A stretch of 64,000 nucleotides of DNA from Confluentibacter sediminis (GTDB lineage: Bacteria > Bacteroidota > Bacteroidia > Flavobacteriales > Flavobacteriaceae), in the NCBI RefSeq assembly GCF_003258355.1, contig NZ_QKPO01000005.1, forward strand, positions 204,736 to 268,735. Reading direction: 5' to 3'. Positions within the stretch are counted from its first letter, which is position 1. Each line of letters opens with the position of its first letter. Below are positions 1 to 9,566 of the stretch, piece after piece. The notes under the pieces were generated by a model, which did no database searches, was not told where the DNA came from, and saw nothing but the letters and a program-made list of their open reading frames with translations. Made by a program: the position numbers and the translations under genes.

Positions 1-106
1 AAATACTTTTTTCATCAAACCATTTTCATATAAACATACGCTATTTTTATACAATCAAATATATTTATATATAACGAATTTGCTTCAAAAAAATATACTA
101 TAAACG

Positions 107-137
107 AAAAAGCTCCCCAATTTATAGGAAGCTTTTT
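107..137 (-). terminator. Rho-independent terminator of gdhA
   Basis: An 11-bp arm pair (107-117 and 127-137, one mismatch) closes a short AT-rich loop 26 bases beyond the gdhA stop. Read on the minus strand the stem ends in a run of five T. This fits an intrinsic terminator. Confidence 0.75.
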
Positions 138-162
138 GCAAATAATATTTTTAAATTTAATA

Positions 163-1509
163 TTATACGATTCCTTGAGCTAGCATGGCGTCAGCTACTT
201 TAACAAAACCTGCAATATTAGCGCCCTTTACATAGTCCACATAATCATCATCTTCATTTTTACCGTACTTAATACAGGAATCGTGGATATTGGACATAAT
301 CTCTTTTAATTTTAGGTCAACCTCTTCTCTTGTCCAATTAAATCTTAATGAATTTTGGGTCATCTCTAAACCAGAAGTCGCTACGCCACCCGCATTAGAT
401 GCTTTCCCTGGAGCATATAAAATTTTGGCTTTTTGAAAAACACGAACAGCACCAAGTGTAGAGGGCATATTCGCACCTTCGGCAACACATAAACATCCAT
501 TATTTAAAAGTGTTTTAGCATCACTTTCATTCAGTTCGTTTTGTGTGGCACATGGCAATGCAATATCGCATGCTACTTCCCATGGTGTTTTATCTTTTAC
601 GAACTTTGCCTTTTTATATGTTTCTAAATAGTCGCTTATTCTACCTCTTTTTACATTTTTAATGTACATTATGTGAGCTAGCTTTTCATTGTTTATGCCT
701 TCTGAATCATAAATATACCCTGACGAATCAGACATAGTTAATACTTTTGCTCCCAATTGAATACTTTTTTCTACTGCAAATTGAGCTACATTTCCAGAAC
801 CAGAAACGACTACTTGTTTTCCTTTAAAATCCTGCCCTTTAGTTTCCAGCATTTTTTGAGCAAAATAAACGGTTCCGTAACCTGTTGCTTCGGGCCTAAT
901 TAAAGAGCCTCCCCAAGACAATCCTTTACCGGTTAATACGCCTGTAAATTCGTTTTTTAATTTTTTATACATTCCAAAAAGGAAACCTATTTCTCTAGCT
1001 CCAACCCCAATATCTCCGGCTGGCACGTCTGTATTAGGACCAATATGTCTAAATAACTCACTCATAAATGCATGACAAAAACGCATGATTTCACCATCAC
1101 TTTTTCCCTTCGGGTCAAAATCACTTCCTCCTTTTCCACCCCCCATAGGCAGTGTGGTTAAACTGTTTTTAAACACTTGTTCAAATGCCAAGAACTTTAA
1201 AATACTCATATTAACTGTTGGATGAAAACGCAATCCGCCTTTATAAGGACCAATGGCAGAATTCATTTGAATTCGATAGCCTCTATTGACTTGAATTTCA
1301 CCAGAATCATCAACCCAACAAACTCTAAATGTTATGGCACGTTCTGGCTCAACCATTCTTAATAAAATGTTTTTACCGTAATATATATCATGTTCAACAA
1401 TGTAGGGAAGTACAGTTTCTGCAACTTCTTCAACAGCTTGTAAAAATTCTGGTTCATCACCATTTCTCTCTTTTACAAGATTTAAAAACTCATTAATTAT
1501 TTTTTTCAT
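163..1509 (-). CDS. gdhA: NADP-type glutamate dehydrogenase
   Basis: This 448-residue protein catalyses reversible reductive amination of 2-oxoglutarate to glutamate in the cytoplasm, an ammonium assimilation step. The length is normal for hexameric family I bacterial enzymes. Visible signatures are GPYKGGLRFHP (87-97, substrate-binding Lys90) and PMGGGKGGSDFDPKGKS (121-137, catalytic-region Lys126). A Rossmann glycine motif GSGNVAQFA follows in the second half and a conserved GGVATSGLEM stretch lies near the C-terminus. NADP rather than NAD preference is inferred from similarity to GdhA proteins, not from a residue I could verify. It stands alone, with its own promoter-like box upstream and a terminator downstream. 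Confidence 0.96.
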   Translation of the reverse strand: MKKIINEFLNLVKERNGDEPEFLQAVEEVAETVLPYIVEHDIYYGKNILLRMVEPERAITFRVCWVDDSGEIQVNRGYRIQMNSAIGPYKGGLRFHPTVNMSILKFLAFEQVFKNSLTTLPMGGGKGGSDFDPKGKSDGEIMRFCHAFMSELFRHIGPNTDVPAGDIGVGAREIGFLFGMYKKLKNEFTGVLTGKGLSWGGSLIRPEATGYGTVYFAQKMLETKGQDFKGKQVVVSGSGNVAQFAVEKSIQLGAKVLTMSDSSGYIYDSEGINNEKLAHIMYIKNVKRGRISDYLETYKKAKFVKDKTPWEVACDIALPCATQNELNESDAKTLLNNGCLCVAEGANMPSTLGAVRVFQKAKILYAPGKASNAGGVATSGLEMTQNSLRFNWTREEVDLKLKEIMSNIHDSCIKYGKNEDDDYVDYVKGANIAGFVKVADAMLAQGIV

Positions 1510-1554
1510 TTGTACAAAATGTATTGAATTTATTGATTATACAATTTTTATATA

Positions 1555-1562
1555 CAAATATA
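1555..1562 (-). promoter_or_regulatory. Putative gdhA promoter -7 box
   Basis: On the minus strand this reads TATATTTG, a match to the Bacteroidota -7 consensus TAnnTTTG, about 46 bases before the gdhA start codon. No convincing -33 TTG is seen at the usual distance. Confidence 0.45.
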
Positions 1563-2380
1563 CGCTGAATTTAAAAAATTACATTTTTTATTTATGAAAT
1601 TCGTAATTGTTAATTTTAAGAGATCTTCACTAAATCATTTAAATTTGTTTGTAAGGTGAGTTTTTATCTATTTTTTAGATAGTGCGTCAAAATAAAACCT
1701 TATTAAATATAACTTGAAACGATTAGTTTTCTTTTTTTGGCTCATCAATTTTTAGCCAAGCATATAACAATTTAAACTATAATGATTTGCTACTATGGTA
1801 AATATTAGTTATAATTATTTATCTCTAGAATAGTCTTTCATTTTATTTTACCCTATTCAACCTTCAATCAATCATCCCTATGAACCCTATTTGATAAAAT
1901 CAAGTAAAATGGATACTATTTGGTGAATCAATTCTTATTAGAATTATCGTAATCTCAAAGAGCTTTCATATTTGACTTTTGTTTTCCAACTAAAATTGTT
2001 TAAATTAAAACTCATAAAACACATAAAAACAGGACATTTTAGTTATTTTCCACACAAGAAAATCATCAAATTGAGTAAGTAAACATTAATTTAGGACGTA
2101 TTATTTTCGAGAGAAAGTGTTCCGAAATTAGTTTAAAAAAGAAGCGTTTCGGAGAACGGTTGGGGTGTTAATAAGGTAAGCAAAATGTATGCGGAAGGGA
2201 TTATCTAAATTCAATTTTCAAAGTAATCCAACACTTGTTAAAAGAACTATATTTAAGCATATAATTGGCTCAATATGCCTTAAAAATCAATATAATTCGA
2301 AGAATGCTTATGTTTTTAAAAAGTATAGTTAAAAACCAATTAAACAGATATTTTAGGATGTTTCATTCATTAACGCTGTT
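1563..2380. other. Gene-poor interval of about 0.8 kb
   Basis: No ORF with good coding character is present. The stretch is AT-rich with many stops in all frames. An imperfect dyad (TCCGAAA at 2121-2127 and TTTCGGA at 2147-2153) sits in a slightly more GC-rich patch. One plus-strand frame from about 2090 to 2270 reads open apart from a double stop, which could be the remains of a decayed gene. I could not match that peptide to any family. Confidence 0.4.
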
Positions 2381-2980
2381 TTATGCCTTTTTGTACATTT
2401 CAAACAACAAAAACAGAATACTTTGAAGTTTTTCACCTACTTTATCCCGCAGTTGCGCATAAGCCCGGGTCATTTGGTTCTCGACGGTTTTAACTGAAAG
2501 GTTGAGATAATCAGCAATTTCCAGATTAGTCAATCCCTCATATTTGCTCAATAAAAATATCTCCTTACATCTTGGATGTAAATTATCGATTTCCTTTTTG
2601 ACGTGCTGAATCAATCGATGTAAGTTAGACTCATCATCTTCTATCAAAGTGTTAACTGCTGTCATGTATTCTTTCTCGAGATTGAGAATGAATTTACGAT
2701 GTTTGTACTGATCTAAAAATTCATTATATACAGAGCGGTAGAGGTAACTTCGTAGGCTCAAATCGATTTTAAGAGAAGTTCTTTTTTTCCATAAACGGAG
2801 CATTACATTCTGAACCATATCTGCGGCTAAATTTTTATCCTTACAAAAACTATAGGCATATAGACAAAGCTTGTGGTGATAACTATCCATGAGATATGCG
2901 TAGGCAGATTCTTCACCCTTTCGTAAAGCTGTTATAAAAACAGCTTCATTTTTATAAGATATTTGAGCTTTTTCTTTCAT
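2381..2980 (-). CDS. ECF RNA polymerase sigma factor (FecI/sigma-70 type)
   Basis: This 199-residue protein has sigma region 2 at roughly residues 25-95 (the segment ending in RSYLYRSVYNEFLDQ) and region 4 at roughly 135-185. The helix-turn-helix is in LTNLEIADYLNLSVKTVENQ. It lacks regions 1 and 3, as expected for extracytoplasmic function factors of the Bacteroidota that partner FecR anti-sigma proteins. It should direct RNA polymerase to the adjacent SusC/SusD transport locus when the FecR protein releases it. The gene is transcribed away from fecR rather than in the usual sigma-fecR operon order. The shared 122-bp spacer carries direct repeats that may regulate both genes. Confidence 0.93.
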   Translation of the reverse strand: MKEKAQISYKNEAVFITALRKGEESAYAYLMDSYHHKLCLYAYSFCKDKNLAADMVQNVMLRLWKKRTSLKIDLSLRSYLYRSVYNEFLDQYKHRKFILNLEKEYMTAVNTLIEDDESNLHRLIQHVKKEIDNLHPRCKEIFLLSKYEGLTNLEIADYLNLSVKTVENQMTRAYAQLRDKVGEKLQSILFLLFEMYKKA

Positions 2981-2998
2981 TTTATAGAAAATATTATA

Positions 2999-3058
2999 TT
3001 AATTATTCAAATATTCTGTTAATTATTCAAAGATTATGTTAATTATGCAAATATTAAA
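2999..3058. repeat. Three 20-bp direct repeats in the sigma/fecR spacer
   Basis: Three abutting units (2999-3018, 3019-3038, 3039-3058) each begin TTAATTATTCAAA or a one-base variant, and they differ mainly in their last bases. The 20-bp period is close to two DNA helix turns. The repeats lie between the divergent starts of the sigma gene and fecR, so they are candidate operator sites. No binding protein can be named from sequence. Confidence 0.7.
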
Positions 3059-3102
3059 AAAAATATTAAAACATTAGGGGTATTTGACTCGGCAATCTTA
3101 AT

Positions 3103-4281
3103 ATGTTTAACATATATAGAATTTTAATGAAGTCCCAATCCAAACATTTTATTGTAAATTATTTAAACCAGACGGCCTCAGAGCAGGAATTAGATGAGCT
3201 GTCACAGTGGCTTAAAAATCCTGTTAATACTCAAGAGTTCAAATCTTTTGTACAAATTGATTATGCTATAGACCATATTATGGAAGATTTTAATACGGAG
3301 CAAGAAAAGAGCGACTTTCTCTCTAAAATCCGTAAAATGCAACAGCAAAAGAAAGTTCGAAAATTATGGACTCGCATTTGTGGGATAGCAGCCTCCATTT
3401 TGATAATTATTTCCCTTTCTATTTTACTGGATAAGTATCCGGCTCGCGATAGTTTGTCAGTAGTTGTTAATAATGAAATCAAACCTGTAAAAAACAATGC
3501 CATTTTACTTTTAGAAACAGGTGAAGAGATAGTCCTACAAGAAGGGAGTGCATTGCACACTCAAAATGCGGTAAGTAGCCAGGAAGGGCTAGAGTATAGT
3601 CAGGCTGCTGAGGCAGATACTGAAATGGCCTATAATTATTTAACCGTGCCCCGAGGTGGTCAGTTTCATGTTAAACTAGCCGATGGCACTAAAGTTTGGC
3701 TAAACTCAGAGTCTAAGCTGAAATACCCGGTACATTTTCCCAAAGCTCAAAGTCGTGTGGTAGAACTTCTTTACGGAGAGGCCTTCTTTGAAGTTTCCCC
3801 CAGTGCCAAACATCAAGGGGCGGATTTTAAAGTTATTCATAAAGAGCAAGAGATACAAGTGCTGGGTACCGAGTTTAATGTTAAAGCTTATTCTGAGGAA
3901 ACAAATGTGTTTACCACGCTGGTGGAAGGAAAAGTTCAGATCAATACACCTAGAGAAAAGTATATTCTTGAGCCACAACAGCAAGCTATTCTAAATGACA
4001 ACACCTATGCGTTATCAATTCATAAGGTGAATTTGAGAGAGGAAATAGGATGGGTAAACGGAGAGTTTATTTTTAGGCAAAAAAATCTTAAACAAATTAT
4101 GAAGATCCTTAGCCGCTGGTACGATATGGATGTGATTTTTGAGAATACGGAGTTAGAGGATGTGAAATTTGTAGGTAGGATTCAAAAAGATCAGGAGATA
4201 ACCGAAATCCTAGATAGGATTAAGACCTTCGGTATTATAAAAAATTATGAAATCAATGAAAAACAAGTACGTTTAAGATAG
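3103..4281 (+). CDS. FecR family anti-sigma factor
   Basis: This 392-residue inner-membrane protein has an N-terminal cytoplasmic helical part (about 1-86) expected to bind the ECF sigma factor. One transmembrane helix follows at about 91-109, then a periplasmic FecR domain (LTVPRGGQFHVKLADGTKVW onward, near 180-280) and a C-terminal DUF4974-like part (about 310-390). The STN domain of the downstream SusC should touch the periplasmic part and relay substrate binding to the sigma factor. The Met at base 3127 gives an equally plausible start, since FecR proteins often begin just before a segment like that one. Length and layout are normal for the family. Confidence 0.93.
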   Translation: MFNIYRILMKSQSKHFIVNYLNQTASEQELDELSQWLKNPVNTQEFKSFVQIDYAIDHIMEDFNTEQEKSDFLSKIRKMQQQKKVRKLWTRICGIAASILIIISLSILLDKYPARDSLSVVVNNEIKPVKNNAILLLETGEEIVLQEGSALHTQNAVSSQEGLEYSQAAEADTEMAYNYLTVPRGGQFHVKLADGTKVWLNSESKLKYPVHFPKAQSRVVELLYGEAFFEVSPSAKHQGADFKVIHKEQEIQVLGTEFNVKAYSEETNVFTTLVEGKVQINTPREKYILEPQQQAILNDNTYALSIHKVNLREEIGWVNGEFIFRQKNLKQIMKILSRWYDMDVIFENTELEDVKFVGRIQKDQEITEILDRIKTFGIIKNYEINEKQVRLR

Positions 4282-4309
4282 AAAAAACAAGCAATTCATA
4301 TAAAAAAAA

Positions 4310-4351
4310 GGGAGCCGAAGTTCAAATTTTCGCAGGTTCAAACTTCGTCCC
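4310..4351 (+). promoter_or_regulatory. Hairpin between fecR and susC-like gene
   Basis: A 7-bp stem (4316-4322 with 4341-4347) is extended by GGGA (4310-4313) pairing with TCCC (4348-4351) across a two-base bulge. It sits 29 bases after the fecR stop and 48 bases before the SusC start. There is no good T-run after it. It could weaken read-through or stabilise the susC messenger. Confidence 0.5.
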
Positions 4352-4399
4352 TTCTAATTCGATCAGTTAAAGCAAATATTAACCAACACATCCAAATTT

Positions 4400-7300
4400 A
4401 TGAAAATTAAATTATTAAATGTCTGTAGTCCTGAACATTTTTTTAGGACCAGGAAGCAATTCTTATTGATGGTCATGAGGACATTCTTACTACTATTCTT
4501 TTCCACGGCTTTAGGGTTTAATGCAGATTCTAGTTATGCACAGGCCAAAGTAAGCATTGAATCATCCGGTGAAATTACCGTAGACGAGGTCTTTCAGTTA
4601 ATTACAGAACAGACCGAGTATAATTTCCTGTATCCTGATGGCTTTTTTGCAGATTTACCTAAAGTGAAACTAACTAAAGGCTCAATCAAAATAGATAAAC
4701 TCATCGCGCAGAGCATTCCCGAATCCCGATTCAATGTAGTGTTATCAGAGGGTAATACGATAATTATCGAAGAAAACACGTTGTTAAACCAAATAGGTGT
4801 GTCGGGAACTGTTACCGATACGAAGGGAAACCCCATTCCTTACGTTTCTGTTAGGGTTAAGGGTACTAACGATGGCGTGTCGACCGATGTTGACGGATAC
4901 TATAAGATCACGATAACATCTACGAATAACGTTTTGGTATTCAGCTCGCTTGGGTTTAAAGATAAAGAGGTTTTGGTGAGCAACAAGCTGAATGTTGATG
5001 TTGTTCTTGAAGATGATGTGACAGAGCTGAACGCAGTTGAATTAGTATCCACTGGTTATCAAAATATTGAAAAACAGAGGGTTGCAGGTGCAGTGACGAC
5101 CATATCTCGCAAAGATTTACATGTAAACGGGGTTAGTACTGTTGAGCAAATGCTGCAAGGAAAAGTAGCAGGCTTAAATGTTACAAACCAAACTGGTGAA
5201 GTAGGTGTTCGTCAAAAATCAAGAGTTCGTGGAACTTCTACTTTTTTAGGAAATCAGGAGCCTATTTGGGTTGTTGACGGAATTATTCAGGAAGACCCAC
5301 TTCCTTTTAGTACGCAAACATTCGATAATAATGGAGGCGTTACTGAAGATAATTTTGATTTTATTAGAAACTACGTAGGAAATTCTATCTCTTGGTTGAA
5401 TCCAAATGATATTCAAGACATTACTGTATTAAAGGATGCTTCCGCAACAGCTATTTATGGAGTTAGAGCTGCAAACGGAGTTATTGTTATCAATACAAAG
5501 CAAGGTAAGGAAGGGCCTTTATCGGTTACATATTCTACAAACTTTAATTTTGGAGAAAAGGTGACTTATGATAAGTTAGAGTTGATGAACTCTAGGGAAA
5601 GAGTAGCTGTTTCTAGAGAAATTTTTGAGAGGGGCTTAATAGCAGCTCACACCAATAATGATATAGGTTATGCGGGAGCATTAAATAAATATTTATTTGG
5701 AGATATATCCTATGATGAATTTAATGATAGGGTTGCAAAGATGGAAAGTGTAAATACTGATTGGTTTAATATTTTATACCGTAATCCTTCTAGTCAATCA
5801 CACCATATTGGTTTCAGTGGAGGTAGCAGTAAAGTAAGATTTTATTCATCAATAGGTTATACTGATAATCAAGGAACCGCAATAGGCAATAATAGCAATT
5901 CATTAAACGCCTCTTTAGGGATAAATAGCCAATTAAATAAAAAATTATCTGTTAGTTTTCGTTTAAGTGGGAGTAAATCAAAAACCAATGGTTTTAATCT
6001 AGTTAAACCATATGAGTATGCAACAAAAATAAATCGTGTAATTCCTGCATACAATGATGATGGAAGCTTGTTTTATTATAAAGATGAATCGAATGGATAT
6101 CTATATAATTATATAAATGAAAGAAATGAATCAGGTAACTCCAATACGGTTCAAGTGCTCAATTCTAATTTAAACCTTGTTTATAGTTTTTTACCTGAGT
6201 TGAAATTGAATATTTTAGGTAGTTATAACATTTCTTCAACCATGGGGCATTCTTATGCAACTGAAACAACAAATTTAATAACCAAAATCAGAGGGTATGA
6301 ATATGCTAGCGTAAGTTCTGGAGATCCTTTATACAAACGCTCTAGGTTGCCTATAGGAGGTGTTTTTAACACCGATAACAACCAATCTGTTAACTGGAAT
6401 TTACGAGCTAATTTAAGTTACAGTAAGATTTTCAATAAAGTGCATTACTTTTCTACATTGCTTGGAGTTGAATCTCATAGTTTAGAATTTGACGGGACTA
6501 ATTCAACTGCATATGGTTATATACACAATAGAGGAAGATCATTTGCATTGGTGCCTCCTACAATTACTTCAGGGACAACTGTTATTGCAAACTCTTTATA
6601 TTCAGGGACTGTCGATAGTAATAAATTCTCGAATTCTATTACGGATAGAAAAACCAATACTGTAGGGTACTACTTAACCCTAAATTATGCGTATGACAAT
6701 CGTTATGTATTAAATTTTAGTGTGAGGGGTGATGCTTCAAATCGCTTTGGCCAATTTCCAAATGAGAAGTTCAATCCTGTATGGGCAGGTGGTCTAAGAT
6801 GGAATGCTGGCAATGAGCGTTTTATAAGAGATATTGACTGGATAAATAATTTAAGCGTAAGAAGTACTTTCGGATATCAGCGTAATATGGCTGTAAACTT
6901 TAGCCCAAGTTTGATTGTTCAAATTCCAAACACAACTGCTTCATCGAGTCTTTATGATGTAAATACGGGAGAATACCTTCTTAAAATTAAAAATTTACCA
7001 TATGAAGATTTGCGTTGGGAACAAACAACAAGCTATAACTTAGGTTTTGATATGAGCTTGTTTCAAAACAAAATCTTCTTTACGGGTGATTACTATGTAA
7101 AAAATGGTAAAGATATAATCACCCCTCTTAGTTTACCTGCTGAATATGGTATAGAAGTTATGCCGGTAAATGGGGGTAGTTTAAGAAATAGAGGTTATGA
7201 ATTAACAGTAGGTTTTACCCCTATACGTACTAATAATTTTAACTGGTCTGTTACAATGAATACGGCCAAAAATTTTAATAAAGTAACCAAAGTCGGAACT

Positions 7301-8020
7301 CAAAATAATGGCTGGCAATCGGCTATCCAAGGAACATTATTAAAAGAAGGCTATTCACTATCTTCTTTTTGGGCTTTTAAATTCGATGGTATAGACCCTG
7401 AAACTGGACGGCCAAAAATTGACTTATCAGTAGAGGATGGAACATTTCCAGATGAAGATCCAACTGCTTACTTACAATATGTTGGAAAAGGTGACCCTGA
7501 TTTCACAGGTGGGTTAGGTAATACCTTTAGATATAAACAATTTAGTTTGTCAGCTAGCTTTTATCTTCAGTTAGGAGGTAAAAAATTCCTAAAATCTGCA
7601 TATCCAACGGCTATTTTGCCTAATGAATATGAAAACTTATCATCAGAATTAAATGGCAGATGGACACCTGAAAATACATCAGCTCAATTGCCAGGGTTAC
7701 CAGATCAGGATGCTGCAACTAATCCGATTCTTTTGCCTGGTGAAACTAAAACTTACGTACCATTGTATCAAATGTATAATTATAGTACTGATCGCGTTGT
7801 TGACGCATCAAGTTTAAGATTAAATACGCTGAGTGCGAGTTATAATTTTTCTAGTGGTTTTTGTGAAAATTTAAAATGTAAATCTTTAAATATGGGATTA
7901 AGTGCTTCAAATGTTTTTTCAATTGTAAGCAAAGATTTTCATGGAAGGGATCCAGAGGTAGCAAGAGGTAATCAGCCACGTACACGCTCCTATACTTTTA
8001 ATATAAATGTTACATTCTAA
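4400..8020 (+). CDS. SusC/RagA-type TonB-linked outer membrane transporter with STN domain
   Basis: This 1206-residue beta-barrel transporter forms the outer-membrane pore of a SusCD complex and imports ligands with TonB energy. In order there is a signal peptide ending near SSYAQA (about residue 50) and an STN signalling domain (about 52-115). A carboxypeptidase-regulatory-like fold follows (IGVSGTVTDTKGNPIPYVSV, about 132-210), then a plug with VEQMLQGKVAGLNV and DASATAIYGVRAANGVIVI (about 220-365), and a long barrel ending in an aromatic residue (NVTF). The STN domain marks it as a transducer that signals through the upstream FecR. The substrate cannot be read from the sequence. The downstream peptidases suggest peptides or proteins rather than glycans. 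Confidence 0.95.
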   Translation: MKIKLLNVCSPEHFFRTRKQFLLMVMRTFLLLFFSTALGFNADSSYAQAKVSIESSGEITVDEVFQLITEQTEYNFLYPDGFFADLPKVKLTKGSIKIDKLIAQSIPESRFNVVLSEGNTIIIEENTLLNQIGVSGTVTDTKGNPIPYVSVRVKGTNDGVSTDVDGYYKITITSTNNVLVFSSLGFKDKEVLVSNKLNVDVVLEDDVTELNAVELVSTGYQNIEKQRVAGAVTTISRKDLHVNGVSTVEQMLQGKVAGLNVTNQTGEVGVRQKSRVRGTSTFLGNQEPIWVVDGIIQEDPLPFSTQTFDNNGGVTEDNFDFIRNYVGNSISWLNPNDIQDITVLKDASATAIYGVRAANGVIVINTKQGKEGPLSVTYSTNFNFGEKVTYDKLELMNSRERVAVSREIFERGLIAAHTNNDIGYAGALNKYLFGDISYDEFNDRVAKMESVNTDWFNILYRNPSSQSHHIGFSGGSSKVRFYSSIGYTDNQGTAIGNNSNSLNASLGINSQLNKKLSVSFRLSGSKSKTNGFNLVKPYEYATKINRVIPAYNDDGSLFYYKDESNGYLYNYINERNESGNSNTVQVLNSNLNLVYSFLPELKLNILGSYNISSTMGHSYATETTNLITKIRGYEYASVSSGDPLYKRSRLPIGGVFNTDNNQSVNWNLRANLSYSKIFNKVHYFSTLLGVESHSLEFDGTNSTAYGYIHNRGRSFALVPPTITSGTTVIANSLYSGTVDSNKFSNSITDRKTNTVGYYLTLNYAYDNRYVLNFSVRGDASNRFGQFPNEKFNPVWAGGLRWNAGNERFIRDIDWINNLSVRSTFGYQRNMAVNFSPSLIVQIPNTTASSSLYDVNTGEYLLKIKNLPYEDLRWEQTTSYNLGFDMSLFQNKIFFTGDYYVKNGKDIITPLSLPAEYGIEVMPVNGGSLRNRGYELTVGFTPIRTNNFNWSVTMNTAKNFNKVTKVGTQNNGWQSAIQGTLLKEGYSLSSFWAFKFDGIDPETGRPKIDLSVEDGTFPDEDPTAYLQYVGKGDPDFTGGLGNTFRYKQFSLSASFYLQLGGKKFLKSAYPTAILPNEYENLSSELNGRWTPENTSAQLPGLPDQDAATNPILLPGETKTYVPLYQMYNYSTDRVVDASSLRLNTLSASYNFSSGFCENLKCKSLNMGLSASNVFSIVSKDFHGRDPEVARGNQPRTRSYTFNINVTF

Positions 8021-8031
8021 ATTTAAAAAAA

Positions 8032-9513
8032 ATGAGATTCTTAAAATTAAATATAGTCGTATTATTTGGTGTTTCTGCTTTGTTTTTAAACTCTTGTTCT
8101 GATTTTCTAGAGGAGACCAGCCAAGATGAAATTATTCCTGAAACGCTTGAAGATCTATCTGCCGTCATGTATAGTGAGGCATACCCCTATTTGTTTAGTG
8201 GTGATATTTATCTAAATCTATTAACAGACGAAATGGTGTCTAATGGATTAACATCAGATAGTTACCAAACCAATTTTGAAAATGGTATGCAAATATATAT
8301 GTATACAAAAACAATGTTTGATGGAAGCTACCTAATCCCAACTGATGCTAATTCATGGGAGTTGTATTATAAAAAAATTAAAGGTTGTAATGTCGTATTA
8401 GACTATTTAGAAAACATTACGGCTTCAGAGAAAGATATTAATTCATTGAAAGGACAGGTGTTGTTTTTACGTGGATATTATTATTTTAAGCTTGCCTCAA
8501 TTTATTGTCAGCCTTATTCGGTTAATCAAATAAATCCTGATGAAGCTTTAGGCTTACCTTTAGTGTTATCAATGAATGTTCAAGATATTTTTCCTAAGCG
8601 TACTTCCTTAAAAGCAACCTTTGATCAAATTGAAGCAGATTTAAAAACATCAGTAACTTTATTAAAAGAAAATTATACGGCTCCTAGTCCATTTAGAGTA
8701 GGATACTTAGCAGCTGAGGCTATGTTAACTCGCTTTTATATTTATAAAAATAGTAAAGAGGACTTACAAAGTATTATAGACTATAGTACTGATGTCATTT
8801 CAAATAAACCATCCTTAACTTATTTAACTTCATTTAAAACAACATTCCATTCTAAAGGAATTTATGATATTGATATTAGCAATGAACCTATATGGGTTTA
8901 TGGTACCTCATCGGTAAGAGCTTCAAATTATTGGCCGCTCTATCCAATAACAAACAGTAAACCACCATATTCCGTATCCCCCTTGTTAACATCTTTATAT
9001 GATACCGAAGATTTAAGAAATGAAGCTTATTTTACAAAAGCTACAAATAGTGGTTCTAAATATAATTCTGTGGGTAACAAAATAGGTTTAAATAACAATC
9101 AATACGGTGATAGAGGTATTAGAAATGCAGAAGTTTATCTTAATAGAGCTGAGGCATATTGTAGGTTGTTTCTTGAAACAGGAATGGAGGATTATAGAGC
9201 AAACGCCCTACAAGACTTAAATACGCTGCGTGAAACGCGTTATGAAACAAATACTTACACCTCCGTGGATATCGCAGATGGCCAAACACTTTTAGATTTT
9301 TGCTTGGAAGAGAGAAGACGAGAATTATGTTTAGAAGAGGGTTTGAGATGGGGAGATATAAAACGTTTAAATCTAGGTATTAACCATACTTTTATTGATG
9401 CAGATGGTAATTCAACAGATTATACTCTTGCACCAGGTGATTTACTTTATGCTTTGCCAATTCCTTATAATGTAATGGAAAGAAATCCTGAATTATCACA
9501 AAATCCAAGATAA
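8032..9513 (+). CDS. SusD/RagB family surface lipoprotein
   Basis: This 493-residue lipoprotein acts as the hinged lid and ligand-binding partner of the SusC pore. The signal peptide ends in a lipobox LFLNSC with Cys22. The SusD core is recognisable from the helical TPR-like part (GQVLFLRGYYYFKLA) and the conserved C-terminal block LDFCLEERRRELCLEEGLRWGDIKRL, which precedes the family-typical ending with ALPIPYNVMERNPELSQNP. It follows the SusC gene by 11 bases, the standard arrangement. No carbohydrate- or peptide-specific residues can be identified by eye. Confidence 0.95.
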   Translation: MRFLKLNIVVLFGVSALFLNSCSDFLEETSQDEIIPETLEDLSAVMYSEAYPYLFSGDIYLNLLTDEMVSNGLTSDSYQTNFENGMQIYMYTKTMFDGSYLIPTDANSWELYYKKIKGCNVVLDYLENITASEKDINSLKGQVLFLRGYYYFKLASIYCQPYSVNQINPDEALGLPLVLSMNVQDIFPKRTSLKATFDQIEADLKTSVTLLKENYTAPSPFRVGYLAAEAMLTRFYIYKNSKEDLQSIIDYSTDVISNKPSLTYLTSFKTTFHSKGIYDIDISNEPIWVYGTSSVRASNYWPLYPITNSKPPYSVSPLLTSLYDTEDLRNEAYFTKATNSGSKYNSVGNKIGLNNNQYGDRGIRNAEVYLNRAEAYCRLFLETGMEDYRANALQDLNTLRETRYETNTYTSVDIADGQTLLDFCLEERRRELCLEEGLRWGDIKRLNLGINHTFIDADGNSTDYTLAPGDLLYALPIPYNVMERNPELSQNPR

Positions 9514-9566
9514 TTTCAGTATTGTGATTGGTAAAATCATATTATTAATAATTAAAAACTAATACA

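Noticed and set aside
2999..3058. CRISPR array
   Set aside because: Three abutting units without unique spacers, and no cas genes in the window.
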